Source: Massilia sp. Mn16-1_5
GTDB taxonomy: Bacteria > Pseudomonadota > Gammaproteobacteria > Burkholderiales > Burkholderiaceae_D
Reading direction: 5' to 3'
Assembly (NCBI RefSeq): GCF_004798585.1
Contig: NZ_PPXQ01000011.1
Coordinates: forward strand, 62,001-126,000
Length of the DNA stretch: 64,000 bases
The notes beneath the pieces were generated by a model. It did not search any database, was not told the origin of the DNA, and saw nothing but the letters and a program-made list of their open reading frames with translations. A program made the translations under genes and the position numbers. Positions within the stretch are counted from its first letter, which is position 1. Each line of letters opens with the position of its first letter. Positions 17,958-29,140 of this stretch are shown here, piece by piece.

Positions 17958-18451
17958 GCGCAGCTACCCACTTTTCCGTCCGTCCCGCCGAACCGGCCGA
18001 CGTCACCCACATCCACTCGATGATCGTCGAGCTGGCCGTGTTCGAGAAACTCGAGCACATGGTCGTCGCCACCGAAGAGCTGCTGCACGAGGGCCTGTTC
18101 GGCACCCGTCCGGCCTGCGAAGCGATCATCGGCGAGGAAAACGGCGAAGTCGTCGCCTTTGCCCTGTTCTTCCACAACTTCTCGACCTTCCTCACCAAGA
18201 AGGGCCTGTACCTGGAAGATTTATACGTGCGCCAGTCGCACCGCGGCAAGGGCTACGGCACCGCGTTGCTGTCCAAGCTCGCGCAGATCGCGGTGGAGCG
18301 CAAATGCGGCCGTTTTGAGTGGTCGGTGCTGGACTGGAACGAACCGGCGATCGGCTTCTACCAGACCATGGGCGCCGAGATCCTGCCGGAATGGCGCATC
18401 TGCCGCGTGACAGGCGAGGCGCTCGATCACCTGGCGCGCCGCGCTGATTGA
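17954..18451 (+). CDS. GNAT-family N-acetyltransferase
   Basis: 165 residues. Acetyl-CoA binding motif A: LYLEDLYVRQSHRGKGYGTA; later FEWSVLDWNEPAIGFYQTMG. The combination YLEDLYV...RGKGYG...WNxPAIxFY is typical of diamine/spermidine or thialysine N-acetyltransferases. Probably acetylates a small amine. Coupled by a 4-bp overlap to the EamA transporter, which may move a related compound. Confidence 0.9.
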   Translation: MSAATHFSVRPAEPADVTHIHSMIVELAVFEKLEHMVVATEELLHEGLFGTRPACEAIIGEENGEVVAFALFFHNFSTFLTKKGLYLEDLYVRQSHRGKGYGTALLSKLAQIAVERKCGRFEWSVLDWNEPAIGFYQTMGAEILPEWRICRVTGEALDHLARRAD

Positions 18452-18460
18452 TGCGGTAAT

Positions 18461-18493
18461 AAAAAGCCCACGGGACCGAAAGGTGCCGTGGGC
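18461..18493 (-). terminator. Strong hairpin with A-tract (minus-strand terminator)
   Basis: GCCCACGG / CCGTGGGC stem, extended internally by ACC / GGT around a GAAA tetraloop. The minus-strand T-tract follows it; on the plus strand no T-tract is present, though it may still protect the GNAT mRNA 3' end. The nearest minus-strand gene upstream is hutI, over 500 bp away. Confidence 0.65.
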
Positions 18494-18747
18494 GAACCCA
18501 TTATGTCAATGGGGAGGGGAGACTGGAAATCAACGATTTCACTATAGCCCGATGAAACCGCCGGAAGTGGTTGTTCTTACAATTGCTTACCTCTCTTACG
18601 GATTCTCCGATACTTATCATTACCGAGCTGGAGATGCGCGAGTTGACGCTGCTCAAGCTTCAGCCGGGGGTGTCGCACGATTGAGTGATCACAAATGCAA
18701 GGAAGTGGTGTCCTCGACAATGTGCTCTTCGCACAAGGGGAGACATC

Positions 18748-18927
18748 ATGGGATTCATCTTCCGACCGATCGCGAGGCGGCTGTATAAAGCCTGGCTGCG
18801 TTCACGCCTCGACAATTACAACCGCAGCCTGACGGCGATCGCGGCGCAGCGTGAGAACGATTTTCATGCGGAGCGCATGCTGCACCGGGCGGTATCGACG
18901 ACGCGGTCGAAGTTGCAGTCTCTTTAA
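18748..18927 (+). CDS. Small basic hypothetical protein, 59 aa
   Basis: Not recognised. It is rich in Arg and starts MGFIFRPIARRLYKAWLRSR, an amphipathic-looking segment; the rest is helical in composition. A strong AAGGGGAG precedes the ATG, and a good terminator follows 20 bp after the stop, both supporting a real gene. The AT-richer 300-bp region before it (18452-18747) presumably holds its promoter. Confidence 0.6.
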   Translation: MGFIFRPIARRLYKAWLRSRLDNYNRSLTAIAAQRENDFHAERMLHRAVSTTRSKLQSL

Positions 18928-18946
18928 AAGATGAGTAGTGCTCGAC

Positions 18947-18985
18947 AGATCAGCGACAAGCACGTGTCTTGTCAGCTGATCTTTT
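18947..18985 (+). terminator. Terminator after the 59-aa gene
   Basis: AGATCAGC-GACAAG pairs with CTTGTC-A-GCTGATCT (one bulged A), loop of 7, then a short T-tract on the plus strand. Confidence 0.75.
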
Positions 18986-18994
18986 CCAGGTCGC

Positions 18995-20239
18995 TCAAAA
19001 CCCCGCTGGCAGCTCGATATCCCGCGCCCGCATCACTCCGCCATTCACGACTGCCTGGCAGGGATTGAAGCCGATTCCATACGCCAGCTCGGACGGCCGC
19101 TTGATGTCCCACAGCGCAAAATCCGCCCGCTTACCCACTTCCAGCGTGCCGATCTGGTCCTGCAGGCCGAGGGCGCGCGCGGCGTTGATGGTGGCGCCCT
19201 GCAGGGCTTCGCGCGGCGTCAGGCGCCACAGCGTGCAGGCCATGTTCATCGCCAGCAGCAGCGAGCTGAGTGGCGAAGTGCCCGGATTGCAGTCGGTGGC
19301 CACCGCCAGCGGCACGCCGGCGGCGCGCAGGGCGGCGATCGGCGGGGCCTGCGTCTCGCGCAGGAAATAAAAGGCTCCGGGCAGCAGCACGGCAACCGTG
19401 CCGGCGGCGGCCATCGCATTGATGCCGGCCGGGGTCAGGTGTTCCAGGTGGTCGGCCGACAGGCCTTTATAACGCGCTACCAGTTCGGCGCCGCGCTGGT
19501 CGGACAATTGTTCTGCATGCAGCTTCACCGGCAGGCCGAGTTTTTTGGCGGCGGCGAATACCCGTTCGGTCTGGTCATAGCTAAAACCGATGTGTTCGCA
19601 GAAGGCGTCGACGGCGTCGACCAGGTTTTCCTTCACCAGCAGCGGCAGCATGCGCTCGGCGACTTCGGCGATGTAGTCGTCGGGACGGTCGGTAAACTCG
19701 GGCGGCAGCGCGTGGGCGCCGAGGAAAGTCGTGCGCACCTTGACCGGCAGCAGTTCGCCGATGCGGCGCGCGGCGCGCAGCAGGTTCGCCTCCCCTTGCA
19801 GGTTCAGGCCGTAGCCGGATTTTATTTCGAGGGTGGTGACGCCTTCGGCCAGCAGCTGCGAGATGCGCGGCGCGCTCTGGCGCAGCAGCTCTTCGACACT
19901 GGCGGCGCGGGTGGCGCGTACCGTGGACATGATGCCGCCGCCATTTCTCGCGATGTCTTCGTAGCTGGCGCCTTCCAGGCGCGCTTCCCATTCGTCGCTG
20001 CGGTTGCCGGCGTGGACGATGTGGGTGTGGCAGTCGACCAGGCCGGGCGTCAGCCAGGCGCCGTCGCAGTCGTGGATGACGGCGGCACGCGGCGCCTCGC
20101 GGCGCGGGCCGAGCCAGGCGATGCGCCCATGCTGCACGGCGATCGCGCCATCCTGGATTTCGCCATAGCCGTCGACCATCGTGGCCAGGTTCACGTTCGC
20201 AAATACCGCATCAAAGCGCGGCCCGTGGCGCTCACTCAT
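18995..20239 (-). CDS. hutI: Imidazolonepropionase
   Basis: 414 residues, metal-dependent amidohydrolase. Seen: [20 protein letters not shown] (metal-binding HxH), [17 protein letters not shown] and [11 protein letters not shown]. It opens the ring of imidazolone-5-propionate to N-formimino-L-glutamate, step three of histidine breakdown. The ATG at 20239 (MSERHGPRF) lies inside the end of hutD (8-bp overlap) with GAGGA upstream; longer starts would run further into hutD. Last gene of the hut operon. Confidence 0.95.
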   Translation of the reverse strand: MSERHGPRFDAVFANVNLATMVDGYGEIQDGAIAVQHGRIAWLGPRREAPRAAVIHDCDGAWLTPGLVDCHTHIVHAGNRSDEWEARLEGASYEDIARNGGGIMSTVRATRAASVEELLRQSAPRISQLLAEGVTTLEIKSGYGLNLQGEANLLRAARRIGELLPVKVRTTFLGAHALPPEFTDRPDDYIAEVAERMLPLLVKENLVDAVDAFCEHIGFSYDQTERVFAAAKKLGLPVKLHAEQLSDQRGAELVARYKGLSADHLEHLTPAGINAMAAAGTVAVLLPGAFYFLRETQAPPIAALRAAGVPLAVATDCNPGTSPLSSLLLAMNMACTLWRLTPREALQGATINAARALGLQDQIGTLEVGKRADFALWDIKRPSELAYGIGFNPCQAVVNGGVMRARDIELPAGF

Positions 20240-20837
20240 CTTCGAATTCCTCTTCTTCGTTGTAGTAGAAAATATCGACAATGAAGATCACCGCCTGGTT
20301 CGCCTCGATCGACCAGATGGTGCCCGGATCGAACAGCACGGCGTCGTAGCGCACCAGGTTGATGCGCTCGGCGTCGCTGGCGATTTCCAGGGTGTCGCCC
20401 TCGGCCAGGAACATCAGGGTCAAATCGGCGCGCGCCACGAAACGCGACTTGCCGTCCAGGCGGCGCCGGCCGAACTGGTGGTAGCAGCGCTCGCTGCGCG
20501 TCATGACGTTGAAATCGGTGGTCGGGCCACGATTGAGCTTGGCAGTGACGCTTGAATCGCCATCGAAAGCCAGCACCGGGCCGCTCTCGCAGATGATGAC
20601 GCGTTCGCTGCCGTCGATGTCGAGCGTCATGCCGTGGCCGTCGACCAGGGCCAGCGTGCGGTCGACGCCGGGGAAACGCGAGAACGGGCCGTCCTCCGAA
20701 ATCGTCGCCAGGCTGACGCGCCAGTCGAAGTCGTCGAAGCCGGCCTCGGGCGGGCCGATCGCGATGGTGGTGGTACTGCCGCCGCCGTTCTTCCACGGGA
20801 CCGCCGACAGGCCGGCAAACGGAATCAGGATGTTCAT
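20232..20837 (-). CDS. hutD: HutD/Ves family protein
   Basis: 201 residues, cupin-like HutD_Ves family: [40 protein letters not shown] and [13 protein letters not shown]. HutD is conserved in hut operons; it is not an enzyme of the pathway and has been proposed to govern or limit hut activity. Lies between hutF and hutI, overlapping hutI by 8 bp. Confidence 0.92.
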   Translation of the reverse strand: MNILIPFAGLSAVPWKNGGGSTTTIAIGPPEAGFDDFDWRVSLATISEDGPFSRFPGVDRTLALVDGHGMTLDIDGSERVIICESGPVLAFDGDSSVTAKLNRGPTTDFNVMTRSERCYHQFGRRRLDGKSRFVARADLTLMFLAEGDTLEIASDAERINLVRYDAVLFDPGTIWSIEANQAVIFIVDIFYYNEEEEFEDE

Positions 20838-20856
20838 GCTCACGCCTCGCTCATGC

Positions 20857-22218
20857 TTAACCTTCGCGCAACTGTTGGAGGGCTTGCCGGTAGCGGCGCC
20901 CGATCGCTTCCTGCGCCATGTGGCGCCCGCCCTGCACCACCCAGCGCCCGCCTGCCAGGACGTCGCGCACCAGGTTGTCGTTCCCGCAGAATACCAGACG
21001 GCCGAGCACGTCGGCGTCGAGCACTCCGTCCAGGTTCGGATGGGCGGCGTCCAGCACCAGCAGGTCGGCCCGGCGTCCCTGCACCAGCGCCCCGACCGGC
21101 CGTCCGGCCGCCTGGGCGCCGCCAAGGAGTGCATCCTGCCACAGGTTGAGCGCCACGTCGCGCCGCGCTGGCGTGGCGGCGACATTCCGGCGCTGATGAA
21201 TCAGGCGCTGTCCGTACTCGAGCCAGCGCAATTCCTCCACCGGACTCTGCGACACGTGGCTGTCGCTGCCGATGCCCCAGCGCCCGCCCTGCGCCAGGTA
21301 GTCGGCGAGCGGGAACAGGCCGTCGCCCAGGTTGGCCTCGGTGCTCGGGCACAGTCCCGCCACCGCGCCGCTGGTGGCCAGCTGCGCCACTTCGGCCTCG
21401 TTCAGGTGGGTGGCATGCACCAGGCACCAGCGCGCGTCGACAGCGAGCTGGTCGAACAGGTATTCGACCGGACGCCGGCCGCTGAAGTCCAGGCTCTGCT
21501 GCACTTCGCCCTGCTGCTCGGCGATGTGGATGTGCAGCGGCCGCTCCTTCGGCAGCGCCGCTATCAGCTCCTGGATCTGTTTGATGCCGGCTGCACGCAG
21601 CGAATGCGGCGCCGCTCCGACCTCGAGCTGGCCATTGCGCAGCGGCGCCAGCGCCTCGACGATGCGCAACACCGTGTCGACGTCGGTCTGGAAGCGCTTC
21701 TGCTCGGGTTTCAGGGGCTGGTCGCCGAAGCCGCTGTGGCTGTACAGGACCGGCAGCACGGTCAGTCCGATGCCGGACTGCTGGCCGGCGGCCGCGACCC
21801 GCTCGGCCATCTCGGCCGGCCGCGCGTACATGGCGCCTGCCGGGTCGCGCTGGATATAGTGGAATTCGCACAAGGCCGTGTAGCCATGGCGCAGGCACTC
21901 CGAAAACAGCTGGGCCGCGATGGCCTCGACCTGCTCGGGCGTGATGTGCTGCGCGAAGCGGTACATCAGCTCGCGCCAGGTCCAGAAGCTGTCGGGCCCG
22001 TCGCCCGCCTTTTCGGTCAGCCCGCCGAGCGCGCGCTGGAAGGCGTGCGAGTGCAGGTTGACCATGCCCGGCACCACATAGTCGGCACGGGCCACACCGA
22101 TCGGCGGGCGCGCCCTGGGCTCCACCCGCGTCAGGTTGCCGCGCGCATCCCATTCGATCAATACGTCGCCCTGCCAGCCCTCAGGAAGCAGCGCATGGCG
22201 CGCGAACAGGGCGTTCAT
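20857..22218 (-). CDS. hutF: Formimidoylglutamate deiminase
   Basis: 453 residues, amidohydrolase superfamily. Motifs: GMVNLHSHAFQRALGG (HxH), GAAPHSLRA, LHIHIAEQQGEV, LVHATHLN and GIGSDSHVS. It deaminates N-formimino-L-glutamate to N-formyl-L-glutamate, the fourth step in the five-step route. ATG at 22218 overlaps the hutG stop by 4 bp. Together with hutG this shows that the organism uses the formylglutamate branch rather than the formamide-releasing hydrolase. Confidence 0.95.
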   Translation of the reverse strand: MNALFARHALLPEGWQGDVLIEWDARGNLTRVEPRARPPIGVARADYVVPGMVNLHSHAFQRALGGLTEKAGDGPDSFWTWRELMYRFAQHITPEQVEAIAAQLFSECLRHGYTALCEFHYIQRDPAGAMYARPAEMAERVAAAGQQSGIGLTVLPVLYSHSGFGDQPLKPEQKRFQTDVDTVLRIVEALAPLRNGQLEVGAAPHSLRAAGIKQIQELIAALPKERPLHIHIAEQQGEVQQSLDFSGRRPVEYLFDQLAVDARWCLVHATHLNEAEVAQLATSGAVAGLCPSTEANLGDGLFPLADYLAQGGRWGIGSDSHVSQSPVEELRWLEYGQRLIHQRRNVAATPARRDVALNLWQDALLGGAQAAGRPVGALVQGRRADLLVLDAAHPNLDGVLDADVLGRLVFCGNDNLVRDVLAGGRWVVQGGRHMAQEAIGRRYRQALQQLREG

Positions 22219-23003
22219 GCGCGCACCCAGTCGAGTGCCGCTCCCATCATGTCGGCCAGCAGCGGCTGCACCTCGGCCGCCACTTCCGGCCGATACGCAA
22301 ACGGCGGCGTCTCGTCCATGTACAGGCACTGGCACATCTCGAGCTGGATCGCGTGGACGCCCTCTTTCGGCTGGCCGTAGAAGCGGGTGATGTGGCCGCC
22401 TTTGAAACGGCCGTTCACGGCGATGCTGAAGCGGTCCTGGGCGCGCGCCACGCCCACCACCGCATTCTCCAGCCCCGGATCGCAGGACTTGCCTTCTGCG
22501 GTACCGAAATTCAGGTCCGGCAGCCGGCCCTCGAAGAAGCGCGGCACACGCGAGGCGATCGAGTGCGCATCCCATAGGACCACGCGCCCGTGCAGCGCCA
22601 GCAATCGCGCCAGTTCGGCGCGCAGCTGATTATGGTAGGGGCGCCAGTAGCGCTCCAGGCGGCGCTGGACCTCGGCCTGGTCCGGCACTTTCCCCTCCTG
22701 GTACAGGCTTTCGCGCCCGAAGGTATCGACCGGGCAGAGGCCGGTCGTGTCCAGGCCCGGATACAGGTTCGTGTTCTCGGGCGGGCGGTTCAGGTCGATG
22801 ACGTAGCGCGACCAGCGGGCAGTCAAGGTCGAGATGCCGAGACGGTCCGCGCACTCATAAAGCTCGGCCAGGTGCCAGTCGGTATCCGCCCTGGCCAGCG
22901 CGCAGGGCGCCAGGTGCGCGGCCACTTCGTCGGGAATGTCGGTGCCTACATGGGGCATCGACAGCAGCATCGGTGCATCGCCTGCCTTGAACCGGAAATC
23001 CAT
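22215..23003 (-). CDS. hutG: N-formylglutamate deformylase
   Basis: 262 residues. LLSMPHVGTDIPDEV at the N-terminus, ADTDWHLAELYE, YVIDLNRPPENTNLYPGLDT and WDAHSIASRVPRFFEG are family signatures with conserved His/Asp metal ligands. It splits N-formylglutamate into glutamate and formate, the last hut step. ATG at 23003 (MDFRFKAGD) is chosen over an upstream in-frame start lacking similarity. Downstream overlap with hutF of 4 bp. Confidence 0.95.
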   Translation of the reverse strand: MDFRFKAGDAPMLLSMPHVGTDIPDEVAAHLAPCALARADTDWHLAELYECADRLGISTLTARWSRYVIDLNRPPENTNLYPGLDTTGLCPVDTFGRESLYQEGKVPDQAEVQRRLERYWRPYHNQLRAELARLLALHGRVVLWDAHSIASRVPRFFEGRLPDLNFGTAEGKSCDPGLENAVVGVARAQDRFSIAVNGRFKGGHITRFYGQPKEGVHAIQLEMCQCLYMDETPPFAYRPEVAAEVQPLLADMMGAALDWVRA

Positions 23004-23020
23004 TACGACTCCTGTCTGAG

Positions 23021-24571
23021 TTAAGGATGGAGGATTGCGAACAACTCCCTGCATGACGCCGACAACTCGCCGGCGACGACCATCTGGCGCGCCGCTTCGA
23101 TGTCCGGCGCGAAGAAACGGTCGGCATCGAAAGGCGCCACACGCTTGCGCAGCTGCGCGTGCACGTGCTCCAGGTGCTCGGAGCTGGCCAGCGGACGGTG
23201 GAACTCGATCCCCTGCCCTGCCGCCAGCAGCTCGATCCCGACAATAACCGACGTATTGTGCGCCATCTGGTCCAGGCGGCGCGCCGCGAAGGTGGCCATG
23301 CTGACGTGGTCTTCCTGGTTGGCGGAGGTCGGCAGGCTGTCGACGCTGGCCGGATGCGCCAGCGATTTGTTTTCGGAGGCCAGCGCGGCCGCCGTCACGT
23401 GGGCGATCATGAAGCCGGAATTCAGGCCCGGCTCGCGCACCAGGAAGGCCGGCAGGCCGGACAAATTCGCATCGATCAGCAGCGCGATGCGGCGTTCGGC
23501 CAGCGCGCCGATTTCGGCAATCGCCAGCGCCAGCGTGTCGGCGGCAAAGGCGACCGGCTCGGCGTGGAAGTTACCGCCCGAGACAATCGCACCATCGTCG
23601 GGAAACAGCAAAGGATTATCGGTGACGGCATTCGCTTCGATCAGCAGCGTGCGGCCGGCGTTGGCGACGAGATCCATCACGGCGCCCATCACCTGCGGCT
23701 GGCAACGCAGGCTGTACGGGTCCTGCACGCGCTCGTCGCCGACCAGGTGCGAGGCGCGGATCGCGCTGCCCTTTACGAGTTCGCGGTAGATGGCCGCTGC
23801 CGCGATCTGCCCAGGCTGGCCGCGCACGGCGTGGATGCGGGCGTCGAATGGCGCGTCGCTGCCGCGCGCGGCGTCGACCGACAGCGCGCCGGTGACCATC
23901 GCCGCTTCCACCAGGCGTTCGGCCATGAACAGGCCGTGCAGGGCCAGCGCGGTCGAGACCTGCGTGCCGTTGATCAGGGCCAGGCCTTCTTTCGCGGCGA
24001 GGCTGACCGGTTCGATGCCGGCTGCGCGCAGGGCGTCGGCCGCTTCCATGATCTCGCCACGATAACGCACCGGACCGACGCCGAGGATGGCCAGGGTCAT
24101 GTGCGCCAGCGGCGCCAGGTCGCCCGAGGCGCCAACCGAGCCTTGCGCCGGAATCGCCGGCATGATGCCCGCGTTGTAAATCGCGATCAGGGTCTCGATG
24201 ATCAGCGGACGCACGCCCGAATAGCCGCGCGCCAGGCTGCCGATCTTGGTCAGCAAAATCAGGCGCACGACGGCGTCCGAAATCAGTTCGCCGGTGCCGA
24301 CCGCATGCGACAGGATCAGGTTGCGCTGCAGCTGTTCCAGCTGGTCGTTCGGGATGTGGGCCTTGGCCAGGATGCCGAAGCCGGTGTTGATGCCGTAGGC
24401 CGGGTCGCCCTTGTCGACGATGGTTTTGACCAGGGCGGCCGACGCGGCGATCGGTTCCGCCGCTTCAGGCGACAGCGCGATCGGGAAGTGAGCGGCCCAG
24501 GCCGCGCGCAAGTCGGACAGGCTCAAGGCGCCAGGGTTCAGGGTCCAGCCGTGGATTGGTTCGTGGTTCAT
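23021..24571 (-). CDS. hutH: Histidine ammonia-lyase
   Basis: 516 residues. The Ala148-Ser149-Gly150 triad inside [14 protein letters not shown] forms the MIO electrophile; also YGINTGFG and [13 protein letters not shown]. It removes ammonia from L-histidine to give trans-urocanate, the committed step of the pathway, in the cytoplasm. Second gene of the operon, 12 bp after hutU and 17 bp before hutG. Confidence 0.96.
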   Translation of the reverse strand: MNHEPIHGWTLNPGALSLSDLRAAWAAHFPIALSPEAAEPIAASAALVKTIVDKGDPAYGINTGFGILAKAHIPNDQLEQLQRNLILSHAVGTGELISDAVVRLILLTKIGSLARGYSGVRPLIIETLIAIYNAGIMPAIPAQGSVGASGDLAPLAHMTLAILGVGPVRYRGEIMEAADALRAAGIEPVSLAAKEGLALINGTQVSTALALHGLFMAERLVEAAMVTGALSVDAARGSDAPFDARIHAVRGQPGQIAAAAIYRELVKGSAIRASHLVGDERVQDPYSLRCQPQVMGAVMDLVANAGRTLLIEANAVTDNPLLFPDDGAIVSGGNFHAEPVAFAADTLALAIAEIGALAERRIALLIDANLSGLPAFLVREPGLNSGFMIAHVTAAALASENKSLAHPASVDSLPTSANQEDHVSMATFAARRLDQMAHNTSVIVGIELLAAGQGIEFHRPLASSEHLEHVHAQLRKRVAPFDADRFFAPDIEAARQMVVAGELSASCRELFAILHP

Positions 24572-24583
24572 GTTCGTGCTGCC

Positions 24584-26287
<1,704 letters not shown>

Positions 26288-26345
26288 GGCAGCTCCTGGG
26301 AGTGAGGAAGGGCCGGCGGTCGCCCGCCAGCCAAGTCATGCTCGG

Positions 26346-26374
26346 AGTCTAAGTTGTCTATACAAGCTCGTCAA
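26346..26374 (-). promoter_or_regulatory. hut operon promoter with HutC-like operator
   Basis: On the minus strand, TTGACG (-35, 26369-26374) and TAGACT (-10, 26346-26351) are spaced exactly 17 bp. The spacer holds GCTTGTATAGACAAC (26353-26367), a near-perfect palindrome with TTGT/ACAA arms like known HutC operators. A repressor bound here would block RNA polymerase; urocanate would relieve it. Confidence 0.8.
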
Positions 26375-26391
26375 TCCATTTTGTCACACGT

Positions 26392-28056
26392 TTATTTCGT
26401 GTACACCGCCTTGCCCGCTACCCAGGTCTGCAGCACGCCGGTTTTATAGATGTCGTAGGGCGAGACCTTGAACAAGTCCTGGTCGACGACAATAAAATCG
26501 GCCCACTTGCCCGGCTCCAGCGAGCCTAAGCTGTTTTCGGCATGGCCCGCATAGGCTGCGTCAAGCGTGAAGCAGCGGAAGGCTTCCTTCAGCGACATCG
26601 CCTGGTTCGGGTACCAGCCGGCAATCGGCTGGCCCGATGCATCCTGGCGCGTGACCGCGGCGTGGATGCCGAAGAACGGGTTCGGCGACTCCACCGGGAA
26701 GTCGGAACCACAGGCGATGCGCGAACCCTGGTGCAGGAAGCTGCGCCATGCGTAGACGCCCTTGATGCGCTCGGGACCGACGCGGCTTTCCGCCATGTTT
26801 TTATCGGAGGTGGCGTGGGTCGGCTGCATCGACGGGATGATGCCGAGCGTCTTGAAGCGGCCGATGTCGGCCTGGGTCACGACCTGCGCGTGCTCGATGC
26901 GGTGGCGCTGGGCCGCGCTCTTCGTTGCCGCCAGTTCCTTCTGGTAGATATCGAGGATCTGATGGTTGCCTGCGTCGCCGATGGCGTGCACGTTGACCTG
27001 GTAGCCGCGCGCCATCGCCTTCTTCATCATCGCGTCCATCTCGGACGTTTTATAGAACAGCAGGCCGTGCGAATGCGGTTCGTCGGAATACGGCTTGATC
27101 AGGGCGGCGCCACGGCTACCCAGCGCGCCGTCCGAATACAGTTTGACGGCGCGCAGCGCGTACATGTCCTTGCCGTAGGTTTTCAGGGGGCCGTTTTTGG
27201 CCAGCACGTCGAAGTCGCCCTGGGTGCCGCCGATCATGCCGTAGATACGGGCCGTCAGCTTGCCCTGGTCGGCATAGGCGCGGTACAGGCGGTCTTCCGC
27301 TACGCCCAGGCCGGCATCGTGGGCGCCGGTGAGGCCGACCCGCGCCATCTCGGCGAGTGCGCGCTCGAGTACCTTGCGGCCCTCAAGCTCGGTCTGGGCC
27401 GGCAGCACTTTGACCACCAGTTCCTTCGCCGCGTCGACCAGCACGCCGGTGGCGCGGCCAGCGGCGTCGCGCATGATCTTGCCGCCGGCCGGGTCCGGGG
27501 TGTTGTCGGTGATGCCGGCCGCTTCCAGGGCGCGGCTGTTGGCCCAGCCGGCGTGGCCGTCGACGCGCTCGAACCAGACCGGGCGATCGCTGACGACGGC
27601 ATCGACGTCAAGCGCGGTCGGGAAGCGGCCCAGCTTCCAGTTTTCCTGGTTCCAGCCGCGGCCGCGCAGCCAGCCCTGGCCCGGGTTGGCGCGCGCGTAG
27701 TCGCCGATCGCTTTCAGGGCGTCCGGCAGCGAGGCCGTCTGGGACAGGTCGAGCTGGGTCAGCATCTGGCCCAGGCCGAAGACGTGGCCATGGGCGTCGA
27801 TCAGGCCCGGCAGCACGGTGCGCCCTTTCACGTCGACCTGGCGTGCGTTCGGCGCCTTGGCCGCCACCTCGGCGGCGCTGCCGACGGCGAGGATCTTGCC
27901 GTTGTCGTCGAAAGCGAGCGCGGCGAACTGCACCAGGTCACCCTTGGTGTTCAGCGTATAACCGTTGGCGTTGACGATGACGGTGTCTGCCTGGGCGCTG
28001 GCGAGGGCCAGCGCGGCGAGGACGAACGCGGAACACTGTTTCAGGGTGGGCTGCAT
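26392..28056 (-). CDS. Secreted amidohydrolase, YtcJ-like (amidohydrolase family 3)
   Basis: 554 residues with a signal peptide (LAALALASAQA). Metal-binding motif DAHGHVFGLG near residue 90, then RGRGWNQENW, VHAIGDAGN and HRIEHAQVVT, typical of the YtcJ-like amidohydrolases. Substrate unknown; export suggests action on amides or carbamates in the periplasm. It ends 104 bp before hutU on the same strand, but the hut operon has its own promoter, so this is probably a separate unit. Confidence 0.9.
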   Translation of the reverse strand: MQPTLKQCSAFVLAALALASAQADTVIVNANGYTLNTKGDLVQFAALAFDDNGKILAVGSAAEVAAKAPNARQVDVKGRTVLPGLIDAHGHVFGLGQMLTQLDLSQTASLPDALKAIGDYARANPGQGWLRGRGWNQENWKLGRFPTALDVDAVVSDRPVWFERVDGHAGWANSRALEAAGITDNTPDPAGGKIMRDAAGRATGVLVDAAKELVVKVLPAQTELEGRKVLERALAEMARVGLTGAHDAGLGVAEDRLYRAYADQGKLTARIYGMIGGTQGDFDVLAKNGPLKTYGKDMYALRAVKLYSDGALGSRGAALIKPYSDEPHSHGLLFYKTSEMDAMMKKAMARGYQVNVHAIGDAGNHQILDIYQKELAATKSAAQRHRIEHAQVVTQADIGRFKTLGIIPSMQPTHATSDKNMAESRVGPERIKGVYAWRSFLHQGSRIACGSDFPVESPNPFFGIHAAVTRQDASGQPIAGWYPNQAMSLKEAFRCFTLDAAYAGHAENSLGSLEPGKWADFIVVDQDLFKVSPYDIYKTGVLQTWVAGKAVYTK

Positions 28057-28198
28057 GGACTCTCCAATTGACGTTTATGAAATGCAAAACATGAGTGTAG
28101 CGAAGTCCTCCGGGCTTGGACACAGGCGCCGGCCCCGTGCACCTGTTTTTTCGTTATGATTTCGCCGCAGCAATCCAACCACTGAATAGGGAATCCCC

Positions 28199-29041
28199 GT
28201 GAAACGCATCGCCGCCCTCCTGTCCTGCCTTCTCGCTGTCCCCGCCTTGTCCGTCGCGGCCGAATGGGAGGGTCCGCAAGACCCCTTCAAACTCTATGGC
28301 AACAGCTATTACGTCGGCACCGCGGGCCTGAGTTCGGTACTGATCACCTCGCCCGCCGGACACATCCTGATCGACGGTGCCACCCCGAAGGCGGCCGTGC
28401 AGATCGCCGCGCACATCCGCCAGCTCGGTTTCAAAGTGGAAGACATCCGCTACATCCTCACGTCGCACGAGCACTTCGACCACGTGGGCGGCGTCGCCGA
28501 GCTGCAGCGCCTGAGCGGCGCGACCGTGCTCACCAGCGTGGCCGCGAAACCGGTGCTGGAAACGGGCAAGACCGACAAGGGCGACCCGCAATTCGGCAAC
28601 AACATGCCCGATATGACGCCCGTGTCGCCGGTGCGCGCCGTGCGCGATGGCGAATCCGTCGAACTGGGGCCCGTGTCGATCAAGGCGCACTACACGCCCG
28701 GCCATACCAAGGGCGGCATCAGCTGGACCTGGATGGCCTTCGAAAACGGCAGGCCGATGAACATGGTGTATGCGGACAGCCTGAATGCGATCACCGGGCC
28801 AGGCTTCCGCTACAGCGGGAATACGGTGTATCCGCATGCGAAGGCCGACATCGAGCGCTCGATCGCCCGGGTGGCCGCCCTGCCCTGCGACATCCTGGTG
28901 ACGGCGCATCCGGAGGCCAACGATTTGATGGAGCGGCAGGCGAAGGGAAAGCTGGCCGATGCGAATGCGTGCAAGGCGTATGCCGAGACGGGACGTACGC
29001 GGCTGGCGAAGACGCTGGCGGATGAGGCGAAGCAGCGCTAA
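28199..29041 (+). CDS. Subclass B3 metallo-beta-lactamase
   Basis: 280 residues including a signal peptide of about 20. Zinc site 1: His90, His92 (in SHEHFDHVGG) and His169 (TPGHTKGG). Site 2: Asp94, His95 and His237 (VTAHPEAND). All ligands of dizinc B3 enzymes are present, in contrast to the Gln variant of GOB. Family members hydrolyse penicillins, cephalosporins and often carbapenems in the periplasm. Start is GTG with AGGGA upstream. It has no mobile-element context, and its composition matches the neighbours, so it looks like a resident chromosomal gene. No AmpR-type regulator is adjacent. Confidence 0.9.
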   Translation: MKRIAALLSCLLAVPALSVAAEWEGPQDPFKLYGNSYYVGTAGLSSVLITSPAGHILIDGATPKAAVQIAAHIRQLGFKVEDIRYILTSHEHFDHVGGVAELQRLSGATVLTSVAAKPVLETGKTDKGDPQFGNNMPDMTPVSPVRAVRDGESVELGPVSIKAHYTPGHTKGGISWTWMAFENGRPMNMVYADSLNAITGPGFRYSGNTVYPHAKADIERSIARVAALPCDILVTAHPEANDLMERQAKGKLADANACKAYAETGRTRLAKTLADEAKQR

Positions 29042-29078
29042 ATTCGTGCCCGCCAAATCACCCGTGCGTTGAACGCGT

Positions 29079-29095
29079 GGGCGGGAAACCCGCCC
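29079..29095. terminator. GC hairpin between convergent genes
   Basis: GGGCGGG / CCCGCCC with loop AAA sits between the convergent beta-lactamase and ada genes. It has no T-tract on either side, so it may act as a weak bidirectional terminator or an mRNA 3' stabiliser. Confidence 0.4.
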
Positions 29096-29140
29096 AATGA
29101 AACCGTGGTCAAGACCATTGGCCTCGACCACCCCTACGGG

